A DNA stretch of 64,000 nt, taken from NCBI GenBank assembly GCA_947044365.1, contig OX345642.1, positions 3,781,598 through 3,845,597 on the forward strand, in the 5' to 3' direction. The stretch comes from Petrosia ficiformis. Its lineage: Eukaryota > Porifera > Demospongiae > Haplosclerida > Petrosiidae. Under the pieces are notes generated by a model. The model did not search any database, was not told where the DNA came from, and was given only the letters and a program-made list of their open reading frames with translations. The translations under genes and the position numbers were made by a program. Numbering within the stretch: position 1 is the first letter of the stretch; the number at the start of each line of letters is the position of its first letter. Shown in pieces: positions 46,556 to 58,800 of this stretch.

Positions 46556-46970
46556 GTCTTTCTGGAGTTACTTTTGATGTGAAATATTGAGGAGACTTTT
46601 CAAGTGTCAGCTCACCTTTCTTTGTCAATGGCATTTGTTGAATGTACCAACTGATGCCACGTTTATAACGATCTGGATTACTAAAGAAGAACATTTCATA
46701 TTTGCATATCTTAATCAGAGGATGATGGCTTAACATCTGTCGTAGAACTGTTGTTCCACATTTTTTACCTCCAATAATAATTGCATCAGGTAATCTTTGT
46801 TCAGTTGTATTTTGCATTGGATATTTCAAGCCTACTAGTTCATCTTGAACTATTCCTTCAGTTATGGTGAACATTTCAGTATTAAAATATTTATACTTAA
46901 TAGGAACGATCACAATCAAAATTCCCAAAACGCCGACAATAGTCAAGAGACTAAACCAACTGAATTTCAT
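45933..46970 (-). CDS. Heparan-sulfate 3-O-sulfotransferase-like enzyme
   Basis: A single open exon encodes 345 aa. Residues about 7-24 (LLTIVGVLGILIVIVPI) form the signal anchor of a type II Golgi membrane protein. PDAIIIGGKKCGTTVLRQML is the 5'-phosphosulfate-binding loop with the catalytic-type lysine. LEKSPQYF matches the conserved EKSPAYF region, and LILRNPLTRSISDYFF is the 3'-phosphate-binding strand with Arg and Ser. C-terminal cysteines (FCQM..YTWC) fit the HS3ST disulfide loop. The enzyme would transfer sulfate from PAPS to glucosamine residues of heparan-type chains. HS3ST and NDST sulfotransferase domains are related, but the short length fits HS3ST. The C-terminal tail repeats a KISDRLTLNST-like unit, a local duplication. 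Confidence 0.88.
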   Translation of the reverse strand: MKFSWFSLLTIVGVLGILIVIVPIKYKYFNTEMFTITEGIVQDELVGLKYPMQNTTEQRLPDAIIIGGKKCGTTVLRQMLSHHPLIKICKYEMFFFSNPDRYKRGISWYIQQMPLTKKGELTLEKSPQYFTSKVTPERLKRVSPDVKLMLILRNPLTRSISDYFFELRHGRQKATFNKKFFPKGKKGEINTRCSETRVSMYDIHYSEWLKWFPKEQILIVNGDNLKINPMKELTNIENFLNIPHYFKNDMFQLSGRKYYWKDPDSKEQYVGVQHELPDVPQNTSYKLAMFLQPHASKFCQMASVNYTWCTDVLADRLPWNSTSKISDRLTLNSTTKISDRLTPNQ

Positions 46971-47240
46971 CTTTGAAATCTGGAGACGAAATTAAACCGC
47001 GCCCATAATTTTGCAAATGGAGAACAAGTTTCAATTTGAGTAAAAAGATACTTAAAATTAACAGTAGAGTCCGTCAGTCAGGTGAATCTGGCGCTACCTA
47101 TGTAGCAGAACTCAAACGGCTGGGGGAACACTGTGGATTTGCTTACCGCCTGAATGAAATGGTTCGTGATAGATTAGTATGCGGAATTAATGACCCGCAT
47201 ATACAGTTACAAGAGTTAGATCTTACGTATAAAAGTCTTA

Positions 47241-47855
47241 TTACCCTCGCCGCGTAGCGTAGGCGGAAGGGTACGGTAATCGTTTTGTCTGTGTGTCTGT
47301 GTGTGTGTTAGCAATTTTTCTGGAAAAATAAAAACATTGACATTTCAAAAGAGGTACTGGTAGACTTCAAATTATACAAGGAAAAAAAATAACGTAGGAA
47401 TTCTTCTTAAACCTTTCGGTTATAAAGTTATCACAATGTTTATAACTCACGATTACTGTTTCCAGACTTGAGAAGACTCGTGGAGGCATCTGGACACATC
47501 AAAACATAACTACTCCTGTATCATGACTATCGCTAGCAAAGCACTACATAAAAGCAAACAAAATTTGGGTAGTGGTTGCTACAACATCGAGTACTGGCTC
47601 CAAGCATTCTCCATTACTTTCAAACTCCGCCTATTTCAATTTCAAGTCATGTGCTGTGCACGTTACTCGAACGTCAGCAGTTTTGAGGACCTGTCTATGC
47701 TGTCTTTGTGGAATATTTCACAAGACGAATTGGGGATCTTTCTTTCTTCTTTCAGATAATACAGAGACTAAAATGTAAGACTTATAGTATAGACAAGGAA
47801 GAGACTAGTATAATCATACTAAGTAATAAGTAGTGAAATGTTAGTTTATATAATT

Positions 47856-47891
<36 letters not shown>

Positions 47892-48118
47892 ATCTATATC
47901 TATTATAATATTATTATAAAAACTAACATGCCAGTACGGTTTTATAACTTAAAATGTTTTATACACAAACTAAACAATCTGAAGTAAACATTCTCATTAT
48001 TATATATATGACCATACAAACGAGCAATGATAATTATAATCTTTTGGCATATTATATTTCGAAATTATAGTTTGTATTACCTTGCCACGTAGGCGAGGGT
48101 CCCGTCCCGACGGTATTC
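47241..48118. mobile_element. Non-autonomous insertion inside gag
   Basis: About 878 bp interrupts the gag reading frame. TAAAAG occurs on both sides (ending 47240 and starting 48119), a likely target-site duplication. The ends carry related ATTACCCTCGCC..GTAGGCG and ATTACCTTGCCACGTAGGCG motifs. The interior holds a (TA)n tract and no recognisable gene. Confidence 0.65.
47856..47893. repeat. (TA)n microsatellite
   Basis: TA run within the nested insertion. Confidence 0.9.
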
Positions 48119-48517
48119 ATTAAAAGAGCTTTCGAGATTGCACAAGCAATGGAGCCGGAGGTTGCCTCCCATGACATTCATGATCTACAAAAGCAGTCAA
48201 TACTTACCCCTACCGTACAACATTTACAAGAAAGGAGACATACCAAACGCTACACCTGTTATCGTTGTGTAGGTAACCACACAGCCAATAAGTGCAGTTT
48301 TCTTTCAGCAGAATGCAGAGCCTGTGGCAAACTAGGCCACATTGCCAAAGTCTATCGCAGTAAATCAAAGAAGATACCCAAAGCCACAATGGGAAAGCAC
48401 AAACAAACTAGTATAAACTCTGTGGTTCCAAACAATACACCCCCAGATCCGCCCTTGCATTAATTGTGATGGTCAAGATGAAGTGTACACCTTATTTACA
48501 CTACCAAGCCTATTGTT

Positions 48518-48940
48518 TTGACTGTTAAAATCAATGGGTCAGACATACCCATGGAACTTTACACTGGAGCTTCAGTTTCAATTATAAATGAACAAATTTA
48601 CCGTTCTATTTTTCATTCCACAGGTCAACTGCAACCTACTGATATCACACTTGCTACTTATACTGGAGAAGCCCTCACAATTCTTGGATCTCTAAACGCA
48701 CACGTGGAATATTAAGCACAGTCACAAAGCCTGCCTCTTCTAGTAGCGCAAGGACATGGACCAAGCCATTTTGGAAGAAACTGGTTAGAAAAGATCAAAC
48801 TTGATTGGACTAGTATTTATAGTCTACAGGAATCATTGTCAGTTACGAAACTCCTCGAAAGGCATGTTACCCTATTCTCTGATAAGTTGGGTGCACTTCA
48901 AGGTACTACTGCTCAGCTCTTCCTTAATCCTCAAGCCTGA
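48518..48940 (+). pseudogene. Gypsy protease and linker, broken
   Basis: VKINGSDIPMELYTGASVSI matches retropepsins, but the catalytic Asp of D(S/T)GA is Tyr. Stop codons lie at 48713-48715 and 48938-48940. Confidence 0.75.
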
Positions 48941-50090
48941 CCTCATTACTTCAAAGCTAGACCGGTACCGTATCGTTTAAAAGAGAAAGTTGAAATGGAA
49001 CTCTCTCGGTTACAAGAATTACATGTTATTGCCCCGGTTCAACATGCTGAGTGGGCCACTCCTGTGGTTCCCATTGTGAAGAAAGACGGCACTCTTCGGT
49101 TGTGCGGGGATTATAAAGTCACTATAAACCAGGCCCTGATACCAGGCAACTATCCCTTACCCCGAATTGAGGATATTTTGGCTGCATTGGAAGGAGGCAA
49201 ACGCTTTTCAAAGTTGGACCTAAGTCATGCGTACCAACAGATTCGTCTGCATGAGAATTCAAAACAGTACACTACAATTAACACCCATAAGGGGTTGTTC
49301 GAATATCAACGTTTGCCATTTGGTATTTCCACAGCACCAAGTCTTTTCCAACGAATCATGGAGAACCTCCTACAGGATTTACCTAACGTCTGTGTCTATC
49401 TTGACGACATTCTCGTCTCCGGTACAAGTGAAGATCACCACTTCCAAAACCTGGATCGGGTGCTGACTAGACTATCTTCAGTGGGACTTACACTAAAACG
49501 TTCTAAATGTTTATTTGCTTCAACATCAGTTGAGTACCTGGGACACATCATTGATAGTTCCGGCCTTCATCCCTCTAACGCCAAGGTTAAGGCTGTAAAA
49601 GAAGCTCCGGCTCCCACCACTGTTACAGAATTGAGAGCATTTTTAGGCTTAATCAATTATTACCATAAGTTTCTCCCGAACCTGTCCACTGTCTTAGCAC
49701 CACTACATGCCCTTTTACACAAAGGAGCTGTCTGGACATGGTCAAAAGCACAGGATAAGGCTTTTCAGCAAGTCAAAGAAGTTTTGCAGTCACCCTTACT
49801 ACTTGTGCATTTTGACAGTCAGAAGCCATTAATACTATCATGCGATGCTTCACCGTATGGTTTAGGTGCAGTGTTAGCTCACCAAATGCCTGATGGCAGT
49901 GAAAAACCAATAGCTTTCACATCCCATACCCTATCTTCTGCCGAATGAAATTACTCACAACTGGAAAAAGAGGCACTAGCAACTGTATTTTCAGTCAAGC
50001 GTTTTCATCAATATTTATATGGCACACATTCTACCTTGTATTCAGATCACAAACCATTAGAACGTCTACTGAGTGAATTTCGAGAAGTAC
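48941..50090 (+). pseudogene. Gypsy reverse transcriptase and RNase H, broken
   Basis: Reverse transcriptase motifs are clear: FSKLDLSHAYQQIRL (motif A aspartate), LPFGISTAPSLFQRIM and YLDDILVSG (catalytic pair). The connection (FLGLINYYHKFLPNLS) leads to RNase H with LSCDASPYGLGAVL. A TGA at 49946-49948 interrupts RNase H; homology then continues in the same frame (NYSQLEKEALA, YSDHKPL). Confidence 0.88.
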
Positions 50091-50189
50091 CACCAATGGC
50101 ATATGCCAGAATTCAATGTTGGTCTCTCACTCTGTCTGCCTACCAATACACAATTAGACTCCCTATACTACAAACACCCCAAGTTGTTC

Positions 50190-51355
50190 CACTACCAGGG
50201 GATCTCTCTCATTTAGTCAACCATCTCACCGAGTTGATTGTTACAGCATCCCAGATTAAAGAATGGACAGATAAGGACCCAATTATATCCCGTGTTCGTA
50301 GATTGATACAGACAGGTTGGACTATTTCATCGCCATCAGCTGATCTCGCGCCATACCACCATCGTCATACAGAACTGAGTGTATTATTAGATGGGTGTCT
50401 GTTGTGGGGATCTCGTGTGATACCCAGGGCAGGACACCACATTGTTCTCAATCAACTTCATGACACACACCCTGGCATATCAAAGATGAAAATGTTAGCT
50501 CGTTCATATGTTTGGTGGCCTGGCATTGACGCTGATATACAGACAAAAGTTCAGACCTATAATGTTTGCCAGTACCATCACCCAGTTCCCTGTCAAGCCC
50601 CTCTACATCCATGGGAATTTCCCCGACAACCATGGACAAGAGTGCATGTTGACCATGCTGGACCCTATATGGGTAAGCAATTCTTTTTATTAATTGATGC
50701 TTATTCCAAATGGCTGGAGGTCCACATTGTACCTTCTACCTTTTCAGAAGTCACTATTAAGAAACTTAAGGAAATATTTGCTACTTGTTTCAGACAATGG
50801 AACAGCCGCCTTCACCAGCCATACCTTTCAATCTTACATGAAACAACATGGAATCAAACACATACTTACATCCCCGTATCACCCTAGTTCCAATGGCCTC
50901 GCCGAAAGAGGAAGAAACTAGATGTAAGTGTAGAAGCTCGTGTTCTAAGATTTTTGTCTCGTTATCGTGTTACCCTACATTCCACAATGGAACTCTCTCC
51001 AGCAGAGCTGCTAATGGGTAGATGGTTAAGGACTTCATTAGACCTTCTCCATCCCGATATCTCTCGTAGAGTTTCAGACAAACAAAACCAAGGTGTTACA
51101 AATAAGCAACTACGTACATTTAGTATTGGAGACCCTGTGTTTGCACGTAATTTCTATGGATCATCTAAGTGGATTCCAGCTACAGTCATTAAAATTACAG
51201 GACCAGTTTCATATAAGGTTAAGACTACATCTAATATTGTATTACGTCGCCATGTTGACCAGTTGCGATTTCGTTATTCGAATCCTGGTAGTACTTCAAA
51301 TGAACCTCCTCTGGACCATGATGATTGGCCTATCCCTATCCTTCACCCAAACTGA
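50190..51355 (+). pseudogene. Gypsy integrase, frameshifted
   Basis: An HHCC-type zinc region (DTHPGISKMKMLARSYVWWP, then CQYHH with the first Cys altered) is followed by the catalytic core (VHVDHAGPYMG). A frameshift near 50795 moves the second part, with the SDNG and [13 protein letters not shown] motifs, to another frame. The C-terminal strand GDPVFARNFYGSSKWIPATV and the LRRHVDQLRFR end are present. Confidence 0.85.
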
Positions 51356-51482
51356 CCTCTACACATACATTACTGATTCACAAACATTGTCTCAACCAAG
51401 CGCCCCCGTAGTACCCACACTACGCCGATCCTCTCGTGTTCGTAATCCAGTAATTTGATTCAGTCCTTCACATTTAAACTAA

Positions 51483-51665
51483 GTGTGGGAGAGTGTAGTA
51501 AAGTGAACTTTGGACTTATTTGTGTGTTATGAATATAGTTAGAAACCATATGAGTGTTGTGTATTTAACTGTTTGTTTTACGTCTTTTGCTCAGTTGTTC
51601 AGTTGTTATCAGTAGACCTTTTTAATATATGATCATTGTTGTTGCTCAGCCAGTTAGTTACTACA
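51483..51665 (+). repeat. Probable 3' LTR of the Gypsy element
   Basis: It starts TGTGGGAGAGTGTAGTAA, a usual start for LTRs of this lineage, just after integrase. I place the end at TTACTACA (51665), but there is no 5' LTR to compare with, so the right border is a guess. Confidence 0.45.
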
Positions 51666-52115
51666 CATATCATCTATAGGCTACTAATATGCACTTTTTC
51701 ATAATTAGCCTATTTACAATCATACAAATATTAAAATACCATAGTTTTCTTTGTGTCCACTTGGTTGTTTGTTCTTCACCTACATATACTCAATTAAAAA
51801 AAGGTGAACAACAATTATTTAGTCCCTCAATGTAAAATACAGAGTAAGAGTGAAGCTTGCTTAAATCAGTAGTGCTGTTTTAGTATGACGATAATGACTA
51901 CTTTTTTGTTACAGTTACAGTATGCCGCAAACTAACTTCAAAAAGTGCCCATTTATGGGCCATATGGCTTTAGTTATATACTAGGTAGTTAAGTACTGAA
52001 AGGGGATTTAGTTATAGTTAACTAAACAACACTACTTAACTGATGTGAGAACTAACAGTAGCCCCACAACAGTTTACAGTGATCTCTTTGTAGACTTGTA
52101 TGCAGTGGTGTGGAA

Positions 52116-52166
52116 AGGCCCTGCTGCAATGGCTGTTTCCATTGGAAACAGCCATTCCAGCAGGGC
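52116..52166. repeat. Near-perfect 23-bp hairpin
   Basis: GCCCTGCTGCAATGGCTGTTTCC pairs with the following arm ending CCAGCAGGGC around a three-base loop, with a single mismatch (C-C). It could be a young palindromic repeat or a small-RNA precursor; nothing here decides which. Confidence 0.85.
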
Positions 52167-54824
52167 GTTGTTCAATAATGCAAGAAGCAAGACGCAAAAA
52201 GCTAAAATGTGAAAAACACAAAATCGGCTCACTGTATCCATACCGCAAGCCCCCCTCCCTGCCACCCTCTCTCACTCTGCTTATCCTTAAACCACCGTCT
52301 CATGCACATGTCTCATTTAGACACTAAATCTCCCTGTCTACAGGCATGTTATGTTTTATTTTCAACCTTTACTGACACTGTTGTGGGTTTCATATTTACA
52401 CAATTTAATCATATTCATAACAATTTAATCATATTCATAACAAAGCTCTTCCTGTTGTTTTAGCAACCTGCCAGGTGAATCTCTCAACAACCATGATTTG
52501 GTTTGGTTGTACTGATGTGTAATTATGTTGTGATGTGTCAAAATAAATTCAAGAATAATATTAATGTGCTTTCCTATATTTACATATACACAACACCATT
52601 ATACAAATAAAGGTAATCTATTTTGTTGGAGGTGTTCTTTAATAATTATAGTATTCAAACTACATGGACATGAGAAGGGCAGAAGGATTGGTGGAAAAAG
52701 TATCACATGAAAATATTTTACCCTTGTTCATTAATTGTTCACATTGGGTGTGGTTAATTAATTCACATAGTTATAATTATCACTTTTATGATGTAAATAG
52801 TGTAAATAGTCAAGGGACTTAGACAATTGCAATATACTGTACTTTAGAATTTGTCGGCTATATTATTAAAGATTTGTGGACATGTAGTCAAGTTTCGAGT
52901 TTAAAGTTTAGGTGACATGCACCTATTTAAGTTTCATACTGCATCAATTTATAGAATTTGCAAAAAATCAGGCTTATGGGATTAAATTTCAAAATTGATT
53001 TTTTGTATTAACTGAACAGAGTATTCAATTAGCTCCAGAATGTTATGATACATCCCACTCACGCAAAAGACAAAGCTACAGCGGGGGATTAAACGGTTGT
53101 AGTCACAAATCCTTCATTTTGAGAACAAACGCAATTACATTTGTAAATCAACATTAAAAGTAATGACTAAAAACTTTTTTAGGAGTGGCTAGCGAAGCAC
53201 AGAGATGTCTCCAAACTTCTCTGAAGGTATGAGTGAATAAGTAAGATGTTAATGAAGCTTTTTATGTAGTAAAACAGTGATCAACCAAGTAAGCCATAAC
53301 TGTCTATTTTCACTCGTATCTCAAAATTAATAATTATCCCATAAGCCTGATTTTCGTGAATTTGGTCACATATAAAAACATACAACAATGTGTACATGCA
53401 CAATACCAAATATAAAACTATTCCAGTATCAAAGATTTTGGTTTCTCCTACCGCTACCAAAATGATTGACTGACTAGACATGAACAGTTCACTTATGTTA
53501 AAACTAAGCTTGTTTATTTTAGTAGGCTCTCAAAAATTTGTTGCAAACAGAGAAGAAAAGTGCAAGTTTTAAGAACTCAACAATTGCTTTTATACTCAAA
53601 GGTTAGTGACACTATTGTGGGTTTAAGAATTATCCTGTTTAGTCATAGTTTTAATACAGTTTCAAACATATTCATTGTACATGTGACTCCTTGTTTCAAG
53701 ACTATCATATCACTTCAAATCAACCATGAAACTTTGTAGTGCATATAAACACATACATGTACATTACATTACAAGGGTTCCATGCTGCAGTGTTAGCTGT
53801 CCATGCAAGTCACAATATTAATGATATAATTTCTTCATACGAAATAATGTTATATTTATATACCTACAATACTATCCTTATATGAAGTAAGAGTTATTAA
53901 GTGTTGAGAATAACAAAAGGTTACTGACAAAGTCAAATTTTACTCCAGCATTTCTAATAGGCTAAACGTTTTAATTGATGATAATGTAATTCATGTACAT
54001 TACAGTGATGGGCAATATGGTAAAAGTACTAGACTCTAAACTCCAAATGTATTTGCCTATTCTGGAATTGAGACTGACTCCAAAACTGTCACACCTACTA
54101 CTTACATGTATGTGAATTAGGGATATGTTTTGTATAACGTTGAGCCTTTAATTAGATTATATACATGTATGGTACTATTTATATTGTATATGGTTATACA
54201 TGTAGGTTGGGTTTCTGCTAGACTACAAAAACTGACTGACTGGTATCGTAACACTACATGTACATGTATAACTTCATAATACACTTTCTACACATCACAA
54301 ACATACATACATGAATTTATCCATCTACTACACATGTACATGCATATACATGTATATATAAATGAGTGCATTCACACACAAATGAGTACATGTACATACA
54401 CTATATTATACATGTACATGAACACTGGATATGAATGAATCACATGTCATTGTGGCTATTGTGGCTGCTTGTTTGTTGTGTTTGTTTGTTAATTGTTTTA
54501 CGCCTTTTGCTAGCATGCTAGGCACATCATGTAGTATGTATACAACATGTACTGTATCTACCCATCTACTGATAAACTTGTACAATTACAGGACCTACTG
54601 TACAGGAATACCTATTCTGTAATTGAGACTGACTCCAAACTGCCACACCTACTACTTATGGTGAATTGGAGTAAGATTCATATAACCTACCCTTAAGTTG
54701 GATTATATATGGTACAATTCTAATTATGGTTAGGGTTAAGATTGCATAAATATAAGTACCGTATATGCTCTAATAATTTCATGCAAGGCTATAGCTATAA
54801 AAACAAGCTCATTTAAATGCTATG

Positions 54825-54930
54825 CTCATTAATTGACCAAGCCCCCTGGAATGATGCAACTTCCCTAACTATGTACATTTATGCAACACATATTGTGACA
54901 CAAACACATTATATCAACATACATTGAACT
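54825..54930 (+). mobile_element. R1 transposon fragment
   Basis: CATTAATTGACCAAGCCCCC and GGAATGATGCAACTTCC match the R1 core, then fade before the usual end. Confidence 0.6.
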
Positions 54931-55417
54931 AGGGCTAGAACAAATAACTGGTTAAGGTATTCATAATATTTGCTTAGTATCTGGATCTATTTTTTACATC
55001 TGGATACTTGTGTATACCACTTGTTTAATTTAGTAGACTATACATGTGCATATACAATGTAAGTGTATGTATTAGTGAAGCAGTAAGCTAAATGTCTAAT
55101 CATACATGTACATGCATCAATTCACATTCCAATACATGTTTTTACACTATATTCGAATACAGAAGAAAGATAAAAGAAAGACAAATTTTGGGAGAGGTGT
55201 TTAAACGGTGAGCTGTTTCATTCTGATAATGCATTTGGAATTATGACTCTTTACCAAATGCTTCTGATGTACTTATTCAGTTATTGTAGAAGTTTCAAGT
55301 TGATCATACGATTGTAAATGTTAACTAAGCTCAATTAAAATAATGTATCACTATCAGCATTGACTGCATCATTAACATTAGCACATTAACATTGCTGTTG
55401 CTATATATATATATGTA

Positions 55418-55809
55418 ATGCCCAACAGCTGTTTCTCATACACACCAACTGGATATTCTGCCATTAACACTTTAACGACTTGTATATTCAAACTTTCACA
55501 AATTTATACTTAAACCATACAGTAATACAAATTACCACTGTTCTGTCAGTATCCATGTCCTTGCTGATCCTCTAAGTTACTCTTAAATCAGTAAGTCTCT
55601 TGGCTTGTAAAAAGCCTTGTATGACCATGTACCAATGATTGACCAGCTCTCGGTAACCAGGCAACACAATAGGCGTACGCGCGCATAGGCGTACGCGCGC
55701 TTGTAGGTGTGGTTTTAGAAGCGTTTTTTATTTATGCGATATACAGCTAGCTGTCATTATTATTTACAGTTGAAATAGCTGGAGGAATCTGTTGTGCTCT
55801 TTAGCTAAA
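55418..55809 (+). promoter_or_regulatory. Promoter region of membrane protein gene 1 with CpG palindromes
   Basis: Sequence from 55418 is duplicated at 60863, upstream of gene 2. At 55669-55700 the 16-mer ATAGGCGTACGCGCGC is tandemly repeated. It is unusually CpG-rich for this window and contains the palindrome GCGTACGC. This and the following GTAGGTGTGGTTTTAGAA are kept in both genes, suggesting a core promoter element. Confidence 0.55.
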
Positions 55810-58800
55810 ATGTTTATAACTGTTTTTATTCTCTTGCAGTGTTTTGGAGAAGTTTCAAAAGGTTAAATTTTAATAGTGCATTGCAATATATATATCATCT
55901 TACGTTTCAGGTGAATGGCAGAATCACTGTACGAGTATCGCTGTCAAAACTATTACTAATTCAATAGCACTTTATTGGACTTCGCATGAAATTCAGAAGG
56001 TTTGTTCTTGTACGTATGTGTGATATGTGTATTTTGATGTGTTTCTGTCCACAAAGATAACTGGCAATAGTGATGTAAGAACATGTACAAATCCGTATCT
56101 GAGGAGTCAGTATGTTGATCATCACCATCAGCACTACCCTACGGTTGTTACTCAAGGAGTGCTTGCTAATCACATGAAATTGAATGATACGTTTTCACTG
56201 TCTCAAGGTGAAACATTAATAAAAGAGTTCATGAAATTTGAACAGTTGGAAGGTAAATGTGAAATACATATAGGGCTCTACAATTTTAGTGACATGCATT
56301 ATACATATTATAAATATACATACGTACACATGGTATATATATACTTTTCACCTACATATATCTGCCTATATAATAATAATTATCTATTATAATTTAATAA
56401 ATTCAATATCACCATACCTTGCAGGTGAACAGCAGAAACAATGTACGAGTATTGCTGTCAAAAATATTACTAATTCAATAGCACTTTACTGGACTTCACA
56501 TGAAATGCAGAAGGTTTGTACTTGTATGTACGGTGATGTGTGTATTTTGATGTGTTTTTGTCCACAAAGACAACTGGCAATAGTGACGTAGGAACATGTA
56601 CAAATCCTCTGAGAAGTCGCTATGTTGATCATCAGCACTACCCTATGGTTGTTACTCAAGGAGTGCTTGCTAATCACACAAAATCGAAAGATACGTTTTC
56701 ACTATCTCAAGGTGAATCGTTGATTAAAAGGTTCATGAAGTTTGAACAGTATCATCAGTTGGCAGGTAAATGTGAAATACATATTATAGGGCTCTACAAT
56801 TAAATAGATTTAGAGATATGCATTATAATACATTAATATACATCTGGTTTGTGAGACTATGTATACCTGCCTATATAATAATTGTAATACTTACCTCCAC
56901 ATTTTGTAGGTGAACAAGAAATATATCTGTTTAAAAATACTACTCTCAATTACACTACACTGAACTATAGTTTGGAAGAAAATGAGCATCACAAAAAATA
57001 TAAGGTTGGATAAATACTCAGCTATTGTATGTATTTTGATGCATTTCTATCATCAACATAGATAACTGGCAACAGTCAGAGTAATTGTGTCGGCACATGT
57101 ACTAAAGTACAACTGAGGTTTGGCCATGTTAAGCAATACTATCATACGTTTGCTACTCAAGGAAGATTTCTAAAGCTGAGATCTATTAAAAAATTGAATT
57201 TTACTTTTTCAATGGCTCACACAAGTGAAATATTGATAAAGAGGTTCATGATACTTGAACATTACACCCAACTGGCAGGTAAATGCAAGTAGAAATAAGA
57301 AGTGGTCTGGTTATTGTTACATCTATTACATATGCATCTACAATATTATAAATATACATATACATTCAAAAGTTAAATTAAATTCAGCTTGTCAGCAATT
57401 TTGATTCTGGCAGCTGGTTGGAATAACATCTGTAGAAACCTCTGTTTTATAATATAGCATATTCAATAAAATATTTAATACCTGTGATACCAACAATTAT
57501 ATACCTACACACATAATAATTATTATGTACATACATAGGCTACATAAATAATTATGTACATGCATAATAAATAATAATTAATAAATAGGTAGTAATTACA
57601 AGATATATATACACATAATTTGAAAATGCATTTTCTGTTTTGACCAATAGCTAAGACTTTTGGTTTCCATTCTCCACTATCAAATGAAACCAAACAATGG
57701 AAAATACAAACATCTTTTGAATGTCAATATGTTCAAAGGGGATACTTCGTTGGAATCATGGTTCTTCCAATTGGCATTTTACTACTATTCATTGAAGTGA
57801 CATGTTCATGTAGAAAGTTTATCTCACAATTGATACAAAGTCGAAGAGAGGGACACTATACTCAATTGAGGTACATGTATAGTACATATTAAAAGCACAT
57901 ACCATACAAAAAATGTTATAAAAGATTACTATTCTTAATTGCAATGAAAATAAAATAGCATTCTTAAATATATGAGGTCAATGAAGAAGCACAACAGGCT
58001 GAAATACTAAATGTTTATTCTAACAAGAGCTAACAAAAACAACATCATGGTCTAAATTAAATCCCTAATGCTTGTTATACTTCAATTTTTTTTTATTACA
58101 GAAAAACTACTCATAAGATATCTCTGAATAAGCCAGAAATGTCTCGTCTCAATAAATCCTCTCAAAATCAAAAAATAAGTGATAACGTTTGTCCACTTCC
58201 TATTGACCTCTCAAGTGACAACAAATATCATGGAGAATCTCCAGTCTCTATATCTTCATCAGAAGTAAAAAGAGAGCACAGGGATCTGAATGCTTTACTA
58301 AATGATAAACTGGTTACTCAAAGCAATGACAATAAATCAACTGTGCATTTCAATGAAAACATCATTTCAGAATCAGTCAATCTCCTTATCCCACTTCATG
58401 AATCTGTTGAACAGAATGAAGCATCAAAACATCCTTTCCGCTCTCTTTCTCCTGTAGTACCAGGAGGAAAGAAAGAACATGAATATCCAATTCTAAAAAC
58501 TTTTAAAACTGAAAGCATGAATACTGTTTCCATGATGCATGCAGAACGTGTATATATACCACCTACTACACTGTCATCATGTCAGTTGGAAACCATCCTT
58601 GAGATCGAGGAAGAAACAGATATTCCTCTCTATTCACCTTCTTTAGGTAATTTCAATTCTGTTGTAACATACTTAAGTAGGGATGGCGATAAGCCTAAAC
58701 AGTAGTATTGCATATTATAACATCACAATAATAATATGCATGTTATGTCATTACTCACAAAGAGCATTGATTCAATATTATTTAACATCTCTGTTTCTTT

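Larger units (their letters stand above)
47060..48463 (+). pseudogene. Gypsy gag fragment with a nested insertion
   Basis: The N-terminal piece (47060-47240) has RQSGESGATYVAELKRLGEHC and LVCGINDPHIQLQELDLTYK, typical of Gag capsid C-terminal regions. Gag resumes after the insertion at 48119. Two zinc knuckles follow: CYRCVGNHTANKC (CX2CX3HX4C, usual in this lineage) and CRACGKLGHIAKVY, whose last cysteine is replaced by tyrosine. Confidence 0.8.
47060..51665 (+). mobile_element. Ty3/Gypsy LTR retrotransposon, 5'-truncated and decayed
   Basis: The order is gag, protease, reverse transcriptase, RNase H, integrase, then a likely 3' LTR (51483 on, starting TGTGGGAGAGTGTAGTA). The left end begins inside gag at about 47060, directly against the upstream flank of the sulfotransferase gene, with no 5' LTR or primer-binding site. 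Several stops and frameshifts break every module. Codon use and base composition are less AT-rich than the neighbouring introns. Confidence 0.88.
51666..55809. other. Gene-poor spacer before the membrane protein pair
   Basis: I see no gene. Contents are a strong hairpin (52116-52166), an R1 fragment (54825-54930), many TACATGTA palindromes (53750-55140), and the start of the duplicated block at about 55418. Confidence 0.6.

Noticed and set aside
52036..52327. Overlapping short frames on both strands around 52100-52300
   Set aside because: They arise from the palindrome at 52116-52166 and CT-rich sequence; there is no family signature.
56027..56392. Independent small genes overlapping the module exons (also 56289, 56540, 61378, 61673, 61924)
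   Set aside because: They are read-throughs of exons 3-5 into introns; the spliced, phase-consistent modules explain the sequence better in both tandem copies.
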